From contig NCHM01000004.1 in the NCBI GenBank assembly GCA_002257205.1, positions 1 through 64,000 on the forward strand: a DNA stretch of 64,000 nucleotides, given 5' to 3'. Origin of the DNA: Rhizobiales bacterium 24-66-13 (GTDB lineage: Bacteria; Pseudomonadota; Alphaproteobacteria; Rhizobiales; Xanthobacteraceae). Below the pieces are notes generated by a model. It saw nothing but the letters and a program-made list of their open reading frames with translations. It did no database searches and was not told the DNA's origin. The position numbers and the translations under genes are program-made. Within the stretch, counting starts at the first letter, position 1; each line of letters begins with the position of its first letter. This document shows, in pieces, positions 18,701-26,693 of this stretch.

Positions 18701-19294
18701 ATGACACTTAGCACATGGCTTCTCCTCACGTACAAGGTCCCGCCCGAACCAGCGGCAAAACGCATAGCTCTCTGGCGCAAGCTGAAGGGCATGGGTGCGG
18801 TGTACCTCCAAAATGGCGTCTGCCTGCTCCCAAAGACAGATGATCATCTGCGCCGTCTGAAGGTGGTTGAGAATGACGTCGCCGAGATTGGCGGTGAGGC
18901 GGTGCTGCTTGAAACCGTCGGACTGGATCGCAACCAGGAACAGAAGGTCATCGACAGGTTTACGGCCGATCGGGACGAGGCCTATCGCGAGTTCATCGGA
19001 AAATGTGCCGACTTCGAAGCCGAGATCGACAAGGAAACCGCTGCTGAGCATTTTACTTACGCAGAACTGGAAGAAAACGATGAAGACCTTGAGAAGCTGA
19101 AGGGCTGGCTCGCGAAAATACGCAAGCTCGATTTCTATAGCGCGCCACTTTCATCCGAGGCGGATGTCCGGTTGGCTCATTGCGCCACCCTCCTCGAAAC
19201 CTACGCCGGTCGCGTTTTCGAGATTCAGGAGGAAAACCGCGCACAAGACCCCGTTGCAAGGCCGCGCGCAGAGAAGAAGAAAGACAAGTCATGA
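18701..19294 (+). CDS. ChrB N-terminal-domain protein
   Basis: The 197-aa protein matches the N-terminal domain of ChrB, the regulator of chromate operons: TWLLLTYKVPPEPAAKRIALWRKL, then MGAVYLQNGVCLLP, then EIGGEAVLL. The C-terminal ChrB domain is absent and a charged, helical tail follows. ChrB proteins are thought to act as transcription regulators, so this one may bind the palindrome in its own promoter. No chrA chromate pump is present, so chromate may not be the signal. It overlaps the next gene by 4 nt. Confidence 0.75.
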   Translation: MTLSTWLLLTYKVPPEPAAKRIALWRKLKGMGAVYLQNGVCLLPKTDDHLRRLKVVENDVAEIGGEAVLLETVGLDRNQEQKVIDRFTADRDEAYREFIGKCADFEAEIDKETAAEHFTYAELEENDEDLEKLKGWLAKIRKLDFYSAPLSSEADVRLAHCATLLETYAGRVFEIQEENRAQDPVARPRAEKKKDKS

Positions 19295-19887
19295 CGGCCG
19301 AACCTACTGCCTTGCGACGCGTCGTTTTCATCGTCGCATCGCTCAATCTCGTCTATTTCGGGATCGAGTTCGCCGTGGCGCTCGCCATCGGCTCGGTATC
19401 CCTGCTCGCCGACAGCGCGGACTTCTTCGAAGATGCCTCGGTCAACTTCCTGATCGTCGCGGCGCTGGGATGGACGCCCACATCGCGCGCCAAGGTGGGA
19501 ATGTTGCTCTCAGCCATACTGCTGATGCCGGCGGCGGCCTTCCTATGGACGCTCTGGCAGAAGTTCAACGTGCCGGTTCCGCCCCAGGCGATCCCGCTCA
19601 CCATCACGGGCCTCGGCGCGCTCGCGATCAACCTAACGTGCGCCTTTCTGCTGGCGCGCTATCGTCATCACAGCGGCAGCTTGACCAAGGCCGCCTTCCT
19701 GTCTGCGCGCAATGATGCTCTCGCCAATGTGACGATCATCATCGCCGGCGTCGTCACCCTCTACCGTCCTTCGGTCTGGCCCGACGTCATCGTCGGCTTT
19801 GGGATCGCGTTCATGAACCTTGATGCGGCGCGCGCCGTCTGGACCGCCGCACGCGAGGAGCATCGCCTCGCCAAGGCCGAGAGTTGA
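19291..19887 (+). CDS. Cation diffusion facilitator-like transporter
   Basis: The 198-aa membrane protein has about five or six hydrophobic segments. ALAIGSVSLLADSADFFEDASVN near residue 33 resembles the conserved second helix of CDF proteins, where aspartates bind Zn or related ions. The C-terminal cytoplasmic domain of full-length CDFs is missing, so it is a compact form. It is coupled to the ChrB-N gene by an ATGA overlap. The substrate is not predictable. The link to fluoride is by position only. Confidence 0.75.
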   Translation: MTAEPTALRRVVFIVASLNLVYFGIEFAVALAIGSVSLLADSADFFEDASVNFLIVAALGWTPTSRAKVGMLLSAILLMPAAAFLWTLWQKFNVPVPPQAIPLTITGLGALAINLTCAFLLARYRHHSGSLTKAAFLSARNDALANVTIIIAGVVTLYRPSVWPDVIVGFGIAFMNLDAARAVWTAAREEHRLAKAES

Positions 19888-19899
19888 GGGGGCGCCGCC

Positions 19900-20691
19900 A
19901 TGATCCGCATCATGACCTACAATACCTTGTTCGGCGGCTTTGACGGCAACGATGGGCGTCGCTTTGATCTCCAGGTGGAGCTCATACGCGCCGCCAACCC
20001 CGATATCCTTCTCGTCCAGGAATGGAAGGGCTTCCTCGCGGATGGCGCGTGCCGACTGTTCGAAGCGGAGCGCCGCCTTGAGCGCCGCGCCCTCCTGGCC
20101 CCGGCCCCCGTCACGGGACAGAATACGGCGGTTCTGGTTAAGCAAGGGATCGAAGTGATCCGCTTCGAGACCGACACGGACCATTTCCACCATGCAGCCG
20201 CCATCGCCGAACTGCGCGTGCCGGGCTTTGACCGGCCCCTGACAGCGATCAGCGTGCATCTTTGTCCCAACGGACCGCATGTGCGCTTGCGCGAGGCTAG
20301 TTATCTCATCAATCACGCCATTGACGACGCCTATGTCATAGTCGGCGGCGACTTCAACAATGTTTCGCCCCACTCCGCCGAACCGGCGCTTGGCGAACTA
20401 CCGGCCCGGTTTCGCGCCCGCTATGCCGACGAGACGGGCAAGGCGGACCGGCGGACGCTGGCGGCTCTCGAAGCGGCCGGCTTCATCGACATCGCCTTCC
20501 GGCTCGGCGTTCACGAGACACCCACCGTTCCGGGCGCGGCCTTCAAGGGTAGCGAGTTTGTGCCCTTCCGCTGCGATTACCTCATGTCTACAGCCGCTCT
20601 GGCCGAGAGGGTTCGGCACTATGAGGTGGTCGATGACCCGCGGGCCGACGAAGCCTCGGACCATTACCCGATCCTTTGTGATGTCGAGTAG
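19900..20691 (+). CDS. Endonuclease/exonuclease/phosphatase family protein
   Basis: The 263-aa protein carries the family signature: YNTLFG with N8, LLVQEW with a glutamate near residue 42, GGDFNN near residue 150 and a terminal SDHYPI histidine. Members cut nucleic acids or sugar phosphates in a Mg-dependent way. No signal peptide is visible, so it acts in the cytoplasm. It lies 12 nt after the CDF-like gene in the same apparent operon. The substrate is unknown. Confidence 0.85.
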   Translation: MIRIMTYNTLFGGFDGNDGRRFDLQVELIRAANPDILLVQEWKGFLADGACRLFEAERRLERRALLAPAPVTGQNTAVLVKQGIEVIRFETDTDHFHHAAAIAELRVPGFDRPLTAISVHLCPNGPHVRLREASYLINHAIDDAYVIVGGDFNNVSPHSAEPALGELPARFRARYADETGKADRRTLAALEAAGFIDIAFRLGVHETPTVPGAAFKGSEFVPFRCDYLMSTAALAERVRHYEVVDDPRADEASDHYPILCDVE

Positions 20692-20863
20692 ATTGCGCCA
20701 AGTCGGCGCCGGCATGGCGTCATGGATTGCCGCGGTTGTCCTCTTTGGCAATGAGGTCTGCGTCATTGGTCACCTGCTGACAGGGGTTGCCTGGCAGACG
20801 GCAGCCATAGCGGCGCTCTATTCCGTTCCTGCCTACGTGCTGGTCTGCGTCCTCGCCGGGTGA
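20681..20863 (+). CDS. Small membrane protein, 60 aa
   Basis: The frame opens at ATG 20681, overlapping the end of the preceding nuclease gene by 11 nt. It encodes about 60 residues with two hydrophobic segments (residues about 13-31 and 38-58). Coupling and composition suggest a real small membrane protein at the end of the ChrB-N operon. I do not recognise a family. Confidence 0.5.
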   Translation: MSSRLRQVGAGMASWIAAVVLFGNEVCVIGHLLTGVAWQTAAIAALYSVPAYVLVCVLAG

Positions 20864-20895
20864 CGAGCCCCCACCGGGTTCTCGCCCGGGTGATC

Positions 20896-22428
20896 TCAGG
20901 ATGCGGTCGCGGCGGCGGGCTCCTGCCGCAGCGCTTCGCCAAAAATCCGCTCATAGAGATCGCCCCCGTAGCTGGTCGGCAGTGGTGCGCCCTCGACCAG
21001 CTTGAAATTCCGCTCCCCGGTCGCATTGCGCTCGGCCCGCAGGAAGAGGATCCGCGGGTCCTGTCGTCTTGCGAAGCTTGCGGCCAACTCGAACATATGG
21101 GTGACGAAAAACACCCTGACGTCATCCTCGATCAGCGCCCGAACGATCTCGCTGGCGATCTCAGACCCCTCGCGCTCGTTGGTCGAGGCGAAGGATTCAT
21201 TGAAGAGAACGAGGGCGTTCGGTCGGATGAGGTTGACCAGACCGGACATGCGGGCCAATTCCTCGTCGAACTTGCCGCTACGCATGCTGTTGTCCTCCTC
21301 TCGCTTGTAGTGAGTGAAGACGCCACTGACGATCTCGGCCGAGAAGGCGGAGGCGGGCACGAACATGCCGGCCTGCATCATGAGTTGGGCAAGACCGACG
21401 CTTCGCAGGAAAGTGGATTTGCCGCCTTGATTGGCACCGGTGATCACGGTGAGCTGTCGCCCGTCGCCGGCGACATCATTGCCGACGATGCGGCGTTTCA
21501 TGCCGAGCGCGAGGCAAACGTCAAAGAGTTCCGTGCATCTGAAATCGCGATGGCCCGCGTCGGCCGGGACCGGCAAGCTCGCCGGCGCTTTGTATCCAGC
21601 AAGCGTTTCGTTGAGATTGAGGCATCCCATGTAGAAGGCCAACTCGGTACGAAGCATGTGGAAGAAGCTCAGCATATGCTCCACGGCCTCCCCCACGGCC
21701 GTTGCCGCCAGCGCGAGGCCCTGATTCCTGAGTTCGGAAAACGCGCGCGCTCCGGCCTCGTCGCGGGGATCGAGCCGCAACACGTGGCCTTCGGGTTGGG
21801 GTTCGAAAAGACGGGACCACCAGCTTTTGGGCGCCGCCAATGTTCGAAGGATGTAGTTCCTGCCCTTGTTGCCTGTTCCCAGCTCCGCGCTCATCAGGAT
21901 GCCGTTGCGGAATCTCAAATGATTGATGTGTCCTGTCAACCGGGCCAGGTATTCGTCGTCCAATTCGCGCTGCAATGTGGCAAATAGCGTCGTGAATCCG
22001 TCCGAACGAAAGGTCGAAGCATTTTGTTTGGCCAGGCCCCGCAAGCGCCTCAGCACGTCCACCAGCATCTCCAGAATCTGAATTGAACGCCACACAACGG
22101 CGTCGGGGGAATCCCGGAACAGCCCGAGATGATGGATCTTCGTTTCGCGCTCCAGCGCCTCGACGGCGATCGCGTAGATGGACTTGGCGGCAACAGGCTC
22201 CCGTAGGCAGTCGCTCAGGACGGCCTGGCGATAGAGGACTTCATCGACCGACACCGGCGCTGCCGAGAGAAGTACCTTGTGGGCGATATCGAACAGGAAC
22301 TTGTCGCTCCCGGCCATCGCCGAGAACAAGGTCGGCAGTTCAAGATCCTGGACTAATGTCGCTTCCTGCGTGCAGAGCATCGCGTCGGCATCGAAATCGC
22401 GCGACCTGTAGAGAAGGAACGCTTTCAT
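20896..22428 (-). CDS. MutS-like ATPase, second of a pair
   Basis: The 510-aa protein has the C-terminal MutS ATPase fold: Walker A TGANQGGKSTFLRS near residue 330, Walker B ALVLFNESFASTNEREG near residue 415 and FFVTHMFELA. Helical lever- and clamp-like sequence precedes it. It lacks the N-terminal mismatch-recognition domain of true MutS, so classic mismatch repair is unlikely. ATG 22428 overlaps the stop of the companion gene (ATGA). The pair follows a fluoride riboswitch. A role in fluoride tolerance is inferred; how such ATPases help is unknown. Confidence 0.85.
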   Translation of the reverse strand: MKAFLLYRSRDFDADAMLCTQEATLVQDLELPTLFSAMAGSDKFLFDIAHKVLLSAAPVSVDEVLYRQAVLSDCLREPVAAKSIYAIAVEALERETKIHHLGLFRDSPDAVVWRSIQILEMLVDVLRRLRGLAKQNASTFRSDGFTTLFATLQRELDDEYLARLTGHINHLRFRNGILMSAELGTGNKGRNYILRTLAAPKSWWSRLFEPQPEGHVLRLDPRDEAGARAFSELRNQGLALAATAVGEAVEHMLSFFHMLRTELAFYMGCLNLNETLAGYKAPASLPVPADAGHRDFRCTELFDVCLALGMKRRIVGNDVAGDGRQLTVITGANQGGKSTFLRSVGLAQLMMQAGMFVPASAFSAEIVSGVFTHYKREEDNSMRSGKFDEELARMSGLVNLIRPNALVLFNESFASTNEREGSEIASEIVRALIEDDVRVFFVTHMFELAASFARRQDPRILFLRAERNATGERNFKLVEGAPLPTSYGGDLYERIFGEALRQEPAAATAS

Positions 22429-23960
22429 CAGGCAAGACGCTCCTTCAAGTCGGCATAGGTCAGTTGATGCTTCTCGGCGATTGCGATCGCATAGGCGCGT
22501 CCGTCCGCGGGCTTGCGGACGATTTTGTAGGTGCGCAAGGCAGGATCGTCCGGCACGACGGTGCTCGCGACACTGACTGTCTGCTCGCCCAACATCGCCA
22601 ATTCGTCGATGAAGGTGACGCAGACGCCCAGAGCGTCGAGGTCGATCACCTTCTCGAGTACTTTGCGGCCGAGAATGATCGCGTCTTGCAGGGCGGTCGA
22701 GGTGAAGATCTCGTTCATGATGATGATGCTCCGCGACGTCGCCGCTTGCAGGATGTCGTGAATGCGCACGAGATCGTCCTGCAGCTTGCCGCGCAGATCG
22801 TGGATGTTCTCCTCGCGCTCGAAATGCGTGAAGATGCGATCCGGCAGGAAGAGTCGCGCCGAGGTGCCCGGCACCGGGCAGCCGAGGCTCGCTAGATAAT
22901 GCAACTGGCCGAACATTCTTGCGAATGTGGTCTTTCCTCCCTGATTTGGCCCCGAGACGATGAAGATCCGTTCGGGACCGTCGAGATGGAAGTCGTTTCG
23001 CACGACGGGCTGCTTCTCCTTCAGCAGCTTGGCGGCCAGCGCGAGGTCGAACGTGCCCTCGCACGACACCGCTTTGCTTGTCGCGGAGACCTCCGGAAAA
23101 CAGAATGGCAGGTCGGCCTCGGCCATGCGCGCCACCAGATCGATGGCCGCGAGATAGAACTGGACCTCCCGGTCGAACGCCAACACCCGCTTGTCCGTGA
23201 AATCCGCGTTCCGTTCCGCATAGGAGACAAGTTCGGCGAACACTTCAGGGTAAAGCAGCGCCACGCGGTCGAGCACGCCAGCCTCGATGTGGTTCATCTC
23301 GGCATAGTCGGGGAATTTGAACTCCATGGCCGCGACATCGCCAACCCGGAACCGCCGGAATGTCTCCTCGACATCCGCGGTGTAGTCGGCCTCTGGCCCA
23401 CGATCTCGAACCCTTATGGTTCCGTCATGGATCAGCAGGTCATAACGGACACTCGCAAGGCCCTCCTTCAGGTGCTGCGTCTCGCCAACGAGCGCCTGAA
23501 ATGCCTCCGATGTGGTCAGTGTCTGCAAATAAGCCAGAAAACCGCCGATGCCGCTAGAAGCGGGATTGGCCGCCTTGAGGCCGTCGCAAAGGGCTTGTGA
23601 CGCCCGAAAATAAATCTCGACGACATCCGCGAACCAACGAGCCTTCTGATAGGGATAGTGCAACTTCCCGGTAGAGGTCGACGCTTCGCGCATCCTGTTC
23701 ATCTCGGCCGCGAACGCCCGGATCGGCGCGCCGATCCCTTCCTGCCGCACATCAAGCATCACGGCCTGACGGTAGGCAATGACCTCCGGATCATGCAGCG
23801 GCGTCTGGAAAAACGGCTTGAGTTCGTAGGCGTCACGTCCGGCTGTTAGCGTCGCCACGATCTGGTCGAAGTTCAGATCGCGGAAGCAGCCGGGCTGTTC
23901 CTCGCTGTAGCGAATGGCAGCCTCGGACGAACCGGGGTGAAGAATGCTAAAAAAGCCCAT
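22428..23960 (-). CDS. MutS-like ATPase, first of a pair, riboswitch-controlled
   Basis: This 510-aa MutS-related protein is the same length as its partner. Walker A SGPNQGGKTTFARMFG is near residue 345 and Walker B SIIIMNEIFTSTALQDA near residue 430. No mismatch-binding domain is present. I use ATG 23960 (MGFFSILHP); ATG 23984 also has a fair GAGGG site and cannot be excluded. The two different but coupled ATPases could form a heterodimer, as MutS-family ATPases work as dimers. The fluoride riboswitch lies about 125 nt upstream. Confidence 0.85.
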   Translation of the reverse strand: MGFFSILHPGSSEAAIRYSEEQPGCFRDLNFDQIVATLTAGRDAYELKPFFQTPLHDPEVIAYRQAVMLDVRQEGIGAPIRAFAAEMNRMREASTSTGKLHYPYQKARWFADVVEIYFRASQALCDGLKAANPASSGIGGFLAYLQTLTTSEAFQALVGETQHLKEGLASVRYDLLIHDGTIRVRDRGPEADYTADVEETFRRFRVGDVAAMEFKFPDYAEMNHIEAGVLDRVALLYPEVFAELVSYAERNADFTDKRVLAFDREVQFYLAAIDLVARMAEADLPFCFPEVSATSKAVSCEGTFDLALAAKLLKEKQPVVRNDFHLDGPERIFIVSGPNQGGKTTFARMFGQLHYLASLGCPVPGTSARLFLPDRIFTHFEREENIHDLRGKLQDDLVRIHDILQAATSRSIIIMNEIFTSTALQDAIILGRKVLEKVIDLDALGVCVTFIDELAMLGEQTVSVASTVVPDDPALRTYKIVRKPADGRAYAIAIAEKHQLTYADLKERLA

Positions 23961-24054
23961 CACGCCGACTCTCCCGCTCGGCATGATGCCCTCGACACAA
24001 CACAAAAGCAGCCAAGGGAACAGGGGAATCGGATGGGCAGACTTCGCAAGACAC

Positions 24055-24091
24055 ACTCCTTCACGCCATGAATGGCCTGTTGTGAAGGAGT
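24055..24091 (-). promoter_or_regulatory. Expression-platform hairpin of the MutS-pair riboswitch
   Basis: ACTCCTTCAC and GTGAAGGAGT form a perfect 10-bp inverted repeat (24082-24091 with 24055-24064) enclosing a second palindrome, GCCATGAATGGC. The first arm on the minus strand includes the 3' strand of the aptamer, so this hairpin and the fluoride-bound fold exclude each other. No U-run follows, so a simple intrinsic terminator is not supported. Confidence 0.65.
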
Positions 24092-24131
24092 CATCAGCCC
24101 CAAGGGCGGTTAAAAGGCGAACCCCATCGCC
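24084..24131 (-). ncRNA. Fluoride riboswitch (crcB motif) upstream of the MutS-like pair
   Basis: On the minus strand the aptamer opens GGCGATGGGGTTCGCC, a hairpin with the conserved GATGG. AACCGCCC, a short loop and GGGCTGATGACTCCTTC follow, all hallmarks of the crcB RNA motif that binds fluoride. The GGCG/CGCC and GCCC/GGGC stems are both intact. The next gene starts about 125 nt downstream. Confidence 0.9.
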
Positions 24132-24236
24132 TGTTCACAAAGTAAGGTGGAATGCCTTCCTTTTCAATGAAAGAACCCGCAAATCTCCTCGGCCAAAATT
24201 GACATAGATCCTTGCTATCGCTTATGAATATCAGAA

Positions 24237-24301
24237 GGCAATGGATTCTGCCTGGCTTTCTGGCCGAACCGCTTCCACCGTGAAGCTGATGACTCCTACT
24301 C
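24237..24301 (+). ncRNA. Fluoride riboswitch upstream of the 93-aa unknown gene
   Basis: On the plus strand GGCAATGGATTCTGCC forms the opening hairpin. After a short insert come GAACCGCTTC and GAAGCTGATGACTCCTAC, the conserved 3' half of the crcB motif. GACTCCTACTC (24291-24301) can pair with GGAGTAGAGTC (24318-24328), which contains the ribosome-binding site directly before the ATG at 24329. Without fluoride the site would be hidden, and fluoride binding would free it. It is divergent from the riboswitch at 24084-24131, about 105 bp away. Confidence 0.88.
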
Positions 24302-24328
24302 GTGCGCCTTGAGCGATGGAGTAGAGTC

Positions 24329-24610
24329 ATGCGCTTTTATCAAGTCACCGATTGCATCCGCCGTTTGGCGCGTATCGCTTACGAATCAGGCTCGATCGCC
24401 AACATCCCAGCATCGCACCGCGTCTGGACGCCCCTTTTTATCTGGTGGCCCGTCTGGCCGAGCGACGAACAGCATTTTTTCTGGTTGGAGTTAGTTTGGC
24501 GTCGCCGTCATCCGATGACACAGCAATGGGAATACCGGTCGTTCCGCACCGCAGCTGAGAAGCAGCGCGAAGCGGACGATTCGGCTGGCTGGCCACCCCT
24601 GATCCATTAA
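24329..24610 (+). CDS. Unknown 93-aa protein under a fluoride riboswitch
   Basis: The protein starts MRFYQVTDCIRRLARIAYE and has an aromatic stretch (PLFIWWPVWPSDEQHFFWLELVW, residues about 37-59) that could be an amphipathic or membrane-associated segment. A polar end with EYRSFRTAAEKQ follows. I do not recognise a family. The start is supported by GGAGTAGAGTC immediately upstream, the same segment that can pair with the riboswitch. Direct control by a fluoride aptamer makes it a candidate fluoride-tolerance factor. Confidence 0.72.
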   Translation: MRFYQVTDCIRRLARIAYESGSIANIPASHRVWTPLFIWWPVWPSDEQHFFWLELVWRRRHPMTQQWEYRSFRTAAEKQREADDSAGWPPLIH

Positions 24611-24677
24611 GCGACAGCCTTGCACCGAATTTCCCTATTCCACTGACGAACATACGACTGGACAAGGACCCGGCCTG

Positions 24678-24950
24678 ATGCGTGATCCGAAATCATTTCA
24701 TGATGCCCTAAAAGAAGCCAAGAAGTGGGGCGACTTCTATTCGATCATTTCGATCGTCCTTGTGATCGGATTGATGAGCTTGACGGCCTATCTCGGCGAA
24801 GCACAAGGCGTTGATGTAAAAACGTTGGTCGGAATGTATCTGACGATGATCGGAGTCATTATCGTCGTCTGCATCTGGCAGGCTGCCGCGTTTGCCGCAG
24901 CGTCTATCCGGTCGTCTCTGGCTGTGCAGAGGAACCGCGATCTGCCCTGA
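24678..24950 (+). CDS. Small two-helix membrane protein
   Basis: The 90-aa protein has a charged N-terminus (residues 1-18) and two hydrophobic segments (residues about 21-41 and 51-76). The overall look resembles small YiaA-type membrane proteins, but the match is loose. It follows the 93-aa unknown by 67 nt and may share its fluoride-controlled transcript. It ends back to back with the convergent phosphatase gene. Confidence 0.65.
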   Translation: MRDPKSFHDALKEAKKWGDFYSIISIVLVIGLMSLTAYLGEAQGVDVKTLVGMYLTMIGVIIVVCIWQAAAFAAASIRSSLAVQRNRDLP

Positions 24951-25580
24951 TCAGTGATCGAAAGGTCGAGCGTGAGATTTTGACAGGGCCAATTCTTGAT
25001 TGTGCGAGTGGAATCCAAGCTCCGGCTCCATCGCTTCAAAGGTGCGGTCCATTGCGTATTCAGGAATGAATGGAAGAGAGAAATGTCCGTACCTGATCGA
25101 CAATTGCCCTTCCGCCTCGGCTTCGTCCGCTTTCTTGATTGCGGCCAAATAGAGCGCTGAAGCAAGCCCCGTGCGGTCCGACCCCGCCTGACAGTGGATC
25201 AGAATCGGCTTTTCAGCCGTTTCCATCAGATGGATGAGTGCTCGAACCTCCGGGAGAGAGAGTTCCCGTCGTGCGGACATCCGGAAATCCAAATGGGTGA
25301 CGTTTAGCCGGTGTGCCTCGCTGATTTCCGCATCGTACCAGGCGTTCCCCATGTTGGCGCCTCGCAGATTGATGATGGTCCGGATGCCATGGGCGGCGAC
25401 ATATTCGGAAATCAGCTTTGGCGTCGGTTGCGCTGAGCGATAGACCTCGTGTGGAACCACCGTAGCGAAGTTTCCTGTAAGCTGAATTGCTCCGAGATAG
25501 GCTGCACCGAGGGCAACACAAGTCAGGACGCCAATTGCAACTCTGCGGGTAGTCGCCTTCAACACTCGTGGGTATGGCAT
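24951..25580 (-). CDS. Tyrosine/dual-specificity-like phosphatase, membrane-anchored
   Basis: The 209-aa protein has an N-terminal membrane segment (residues about 13-35). A cysteine-phosphatase domain follows, with the P-loop IHCQAGSDRTGL near residue 128 and an upstream GIRTIINLRG motif near residue 65 typical of these folds. The catalytic Cys and Arg are both present. The domain probably faces the periplasm. Substrate and link to fluoride are unknown. Confidence 0.82.
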   Translation of the reverse strand: MPYPRVLKATTRRVAIGVLTCVALGAAYLGAIQLTGNFATVVPHEVYRSAQPTPKLISEYVAAHGIRTIINLRGANMGNAWYDAEISEAHRLNVTHLDFRMSARRELSLPEVRALIHLMETAEKPILIHCQAGSDRTGLASALYLAAIKKADEAEAEGQLSIRYGHFSLPFIPEYAMDRTFEAMEPELGFHSHNQELALSKSHARPFDH

Positions 25581-25712
25581 TCGAAAGGCTCTAGGCTCAG
25601 AGGGCGTTTAATGAGATGCCCAGCGCAGAGCGGAGGAGATCGCATCGGCATCAAATGGACTTGGATCGAGCAGGTGCGTTTCGCGCTGGAACGTTCTCCG
25701 CTTCAGGACGTG
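25581..25712. other. Intergenic, nothing recognised
   Basis: This short gap lies upstream of the minus-strand phosphatase gene. I see no riboswitch core, clear promoter or coding frame. Confidence 0.4.
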
Positions 25713-25919
25713 TTAGCGCCGGGCGCGCCGGATCGTGCTCTCGATAAGAATGAGCGCAAGACCGCAGAAAAAGACCACGCCGTTCCATCGAACGAGATCG
25801 AGGATGTTGAGCGACAGAAACCAGACGGCCCCGATCCACAACAGAATCGCGACCGCGAAGTTTCCATCGTCAACGAAGAGGCCGAATAGTTCGCTTAGGA
25901 TTGTTTTCACCCAGGTCAT
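25713..25919 (-). CDS. Small membrane protein, 68 aa
   Basis: The 68-aa protein has two hydrophobic segments (residues about 20-40 and 46-60) and a basic tail ESTIRRARR. It lies 9 nt downstream of the COG4280 gene and is probably cotranscribed with it. The family is not recognised. Overlapping plus-strand frames look like shadows. Confidence 0.6.
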   Translation of the reverse strand: MTWVKTILSELFGLFVDDGNFAVAILLWIGAVWFLSLNILDLVRWNGVVFFCGLALILIESTIRRARR

Positions 25920-25928
25920 GTGCAGCTC

Positions 25929-26693
25929 CTATCGGCTCACGAGCGATGTCCGCGCCCTCGCGCGGTTTTTGGAAGCGGCGACGCTGAGAATTGCGATCGT
26001 TAGAAAACCCAGCGTCAGGCCGAGGATGGACCAATCCTCGCCCGGCCATTCCAAACCGATACCTTCGCCGACCCAGAAGGCTCCGAAGGCCGACAACAGC
26101 ACGCCCACGGTGAACTTCAACGTATTCTCAGGAATCTTCGATAGCGGCCGATGCACGATCGCTCCGAGCGCAACGACAATGGCTAGGGCAGCCAGCGCTC
26201 CCGCGCTTGCCGGGACAAGAAGCCCGGCGCCGCCGGCAGCCACCGCGATGACGATAAAGACAACCTCCAGACCTTCCAGCATGGTGATCTTGAACGCGGT
26301 CGCGATCGCCACGCTGTCCCAGCCAGCCCCAGATCCTCCTATCCGCCGCAGCAGTTCCGTCTCCTTGGCATAGGCTTGATCCTCATCATGTAGAGGAATC
26401 ACTCCGGCTGAGCGCAGGATGGCTTTCCGCAGCCAGCGCATACCGAACAGCAAGAGAAGCCCGCCGACGAAGAGCTGAACGTCTTCGAGTGGAATGCGCG
26501 TGAGCGCTGGTCCAAGCACCAGAACGATGACGAGCAGCACAGCGAGCGCCGCCCCGGTTCCGGTAAGGGCGCCGCGCCAGCCGCGGACGGTGCCCACCGC
26601 CAGAACCACCGTCAATGCCTCTACGAACTCCACCAGCGATGCCAGAAACGCAGCCGCCACGGTCGGCCACGCATGCCCCCAATCGATGATCAT
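25929..26693 (-). CDS. COG4280-type membrane protein
   Basis: The 254-aa protein has about six or seven hydrophobic segments in two similar halves. Each half contains a glutamate-rich helix: LVEFVEALTVVLAVG near residue 17 and MLEGLEVVFIVIAVA near residue 140. Paired E-x-x-E helices recall the metal-binding helices of FTR1-like permeases, which hints at ion transport. The substrate is unknown. ATG 26693 follows GGAGAGG. Confidence 0.72.
   Translation of the reverse strand: MIIDWGHAWPTVAAAFLASLVEFVEALTVVLAVGTVRGWRGALTGTGAALAVLLVIVLVLGPALTRIPLEDVQLFVGGLLLLFGMRWLRKAILRSAGVIPLHDEDQAYAKETELLRRIGGSGAGWDSVAIATAFKITMLEGLEVVFIVIAVAAGGAGLLVPASAGALAALAIVVALGAIVHRPLSKIPENTLKFTVGVLLSAFGAFWVGEGIGLEWPGEDWSILGLTLGFLTIAILSVAASKNRARARTSLVSR

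Noticed and set aside
20896..24056. True MutS mismatch-repair genes
   Set aside because: Both proteins are about 510 aa and lack the N-terminal mismatch-recognition and connector domains. Only the ATPase and helical regions match.
25575..25625. Possible fluoride riboswitch upstream of the phosphatase gene
   Set aside because: AAACGCCC and a GAGCC stretch recall the motif, but the conserved GATGG hairpin and the TGATGACTCC strand are both missing.
25449..25889. 146-codon plus-strand frame
   Set aside because: It lies antisense to a plausible membrane protein gene and the start of the phosphatase gene. Its composition is typical of a shadow frame.
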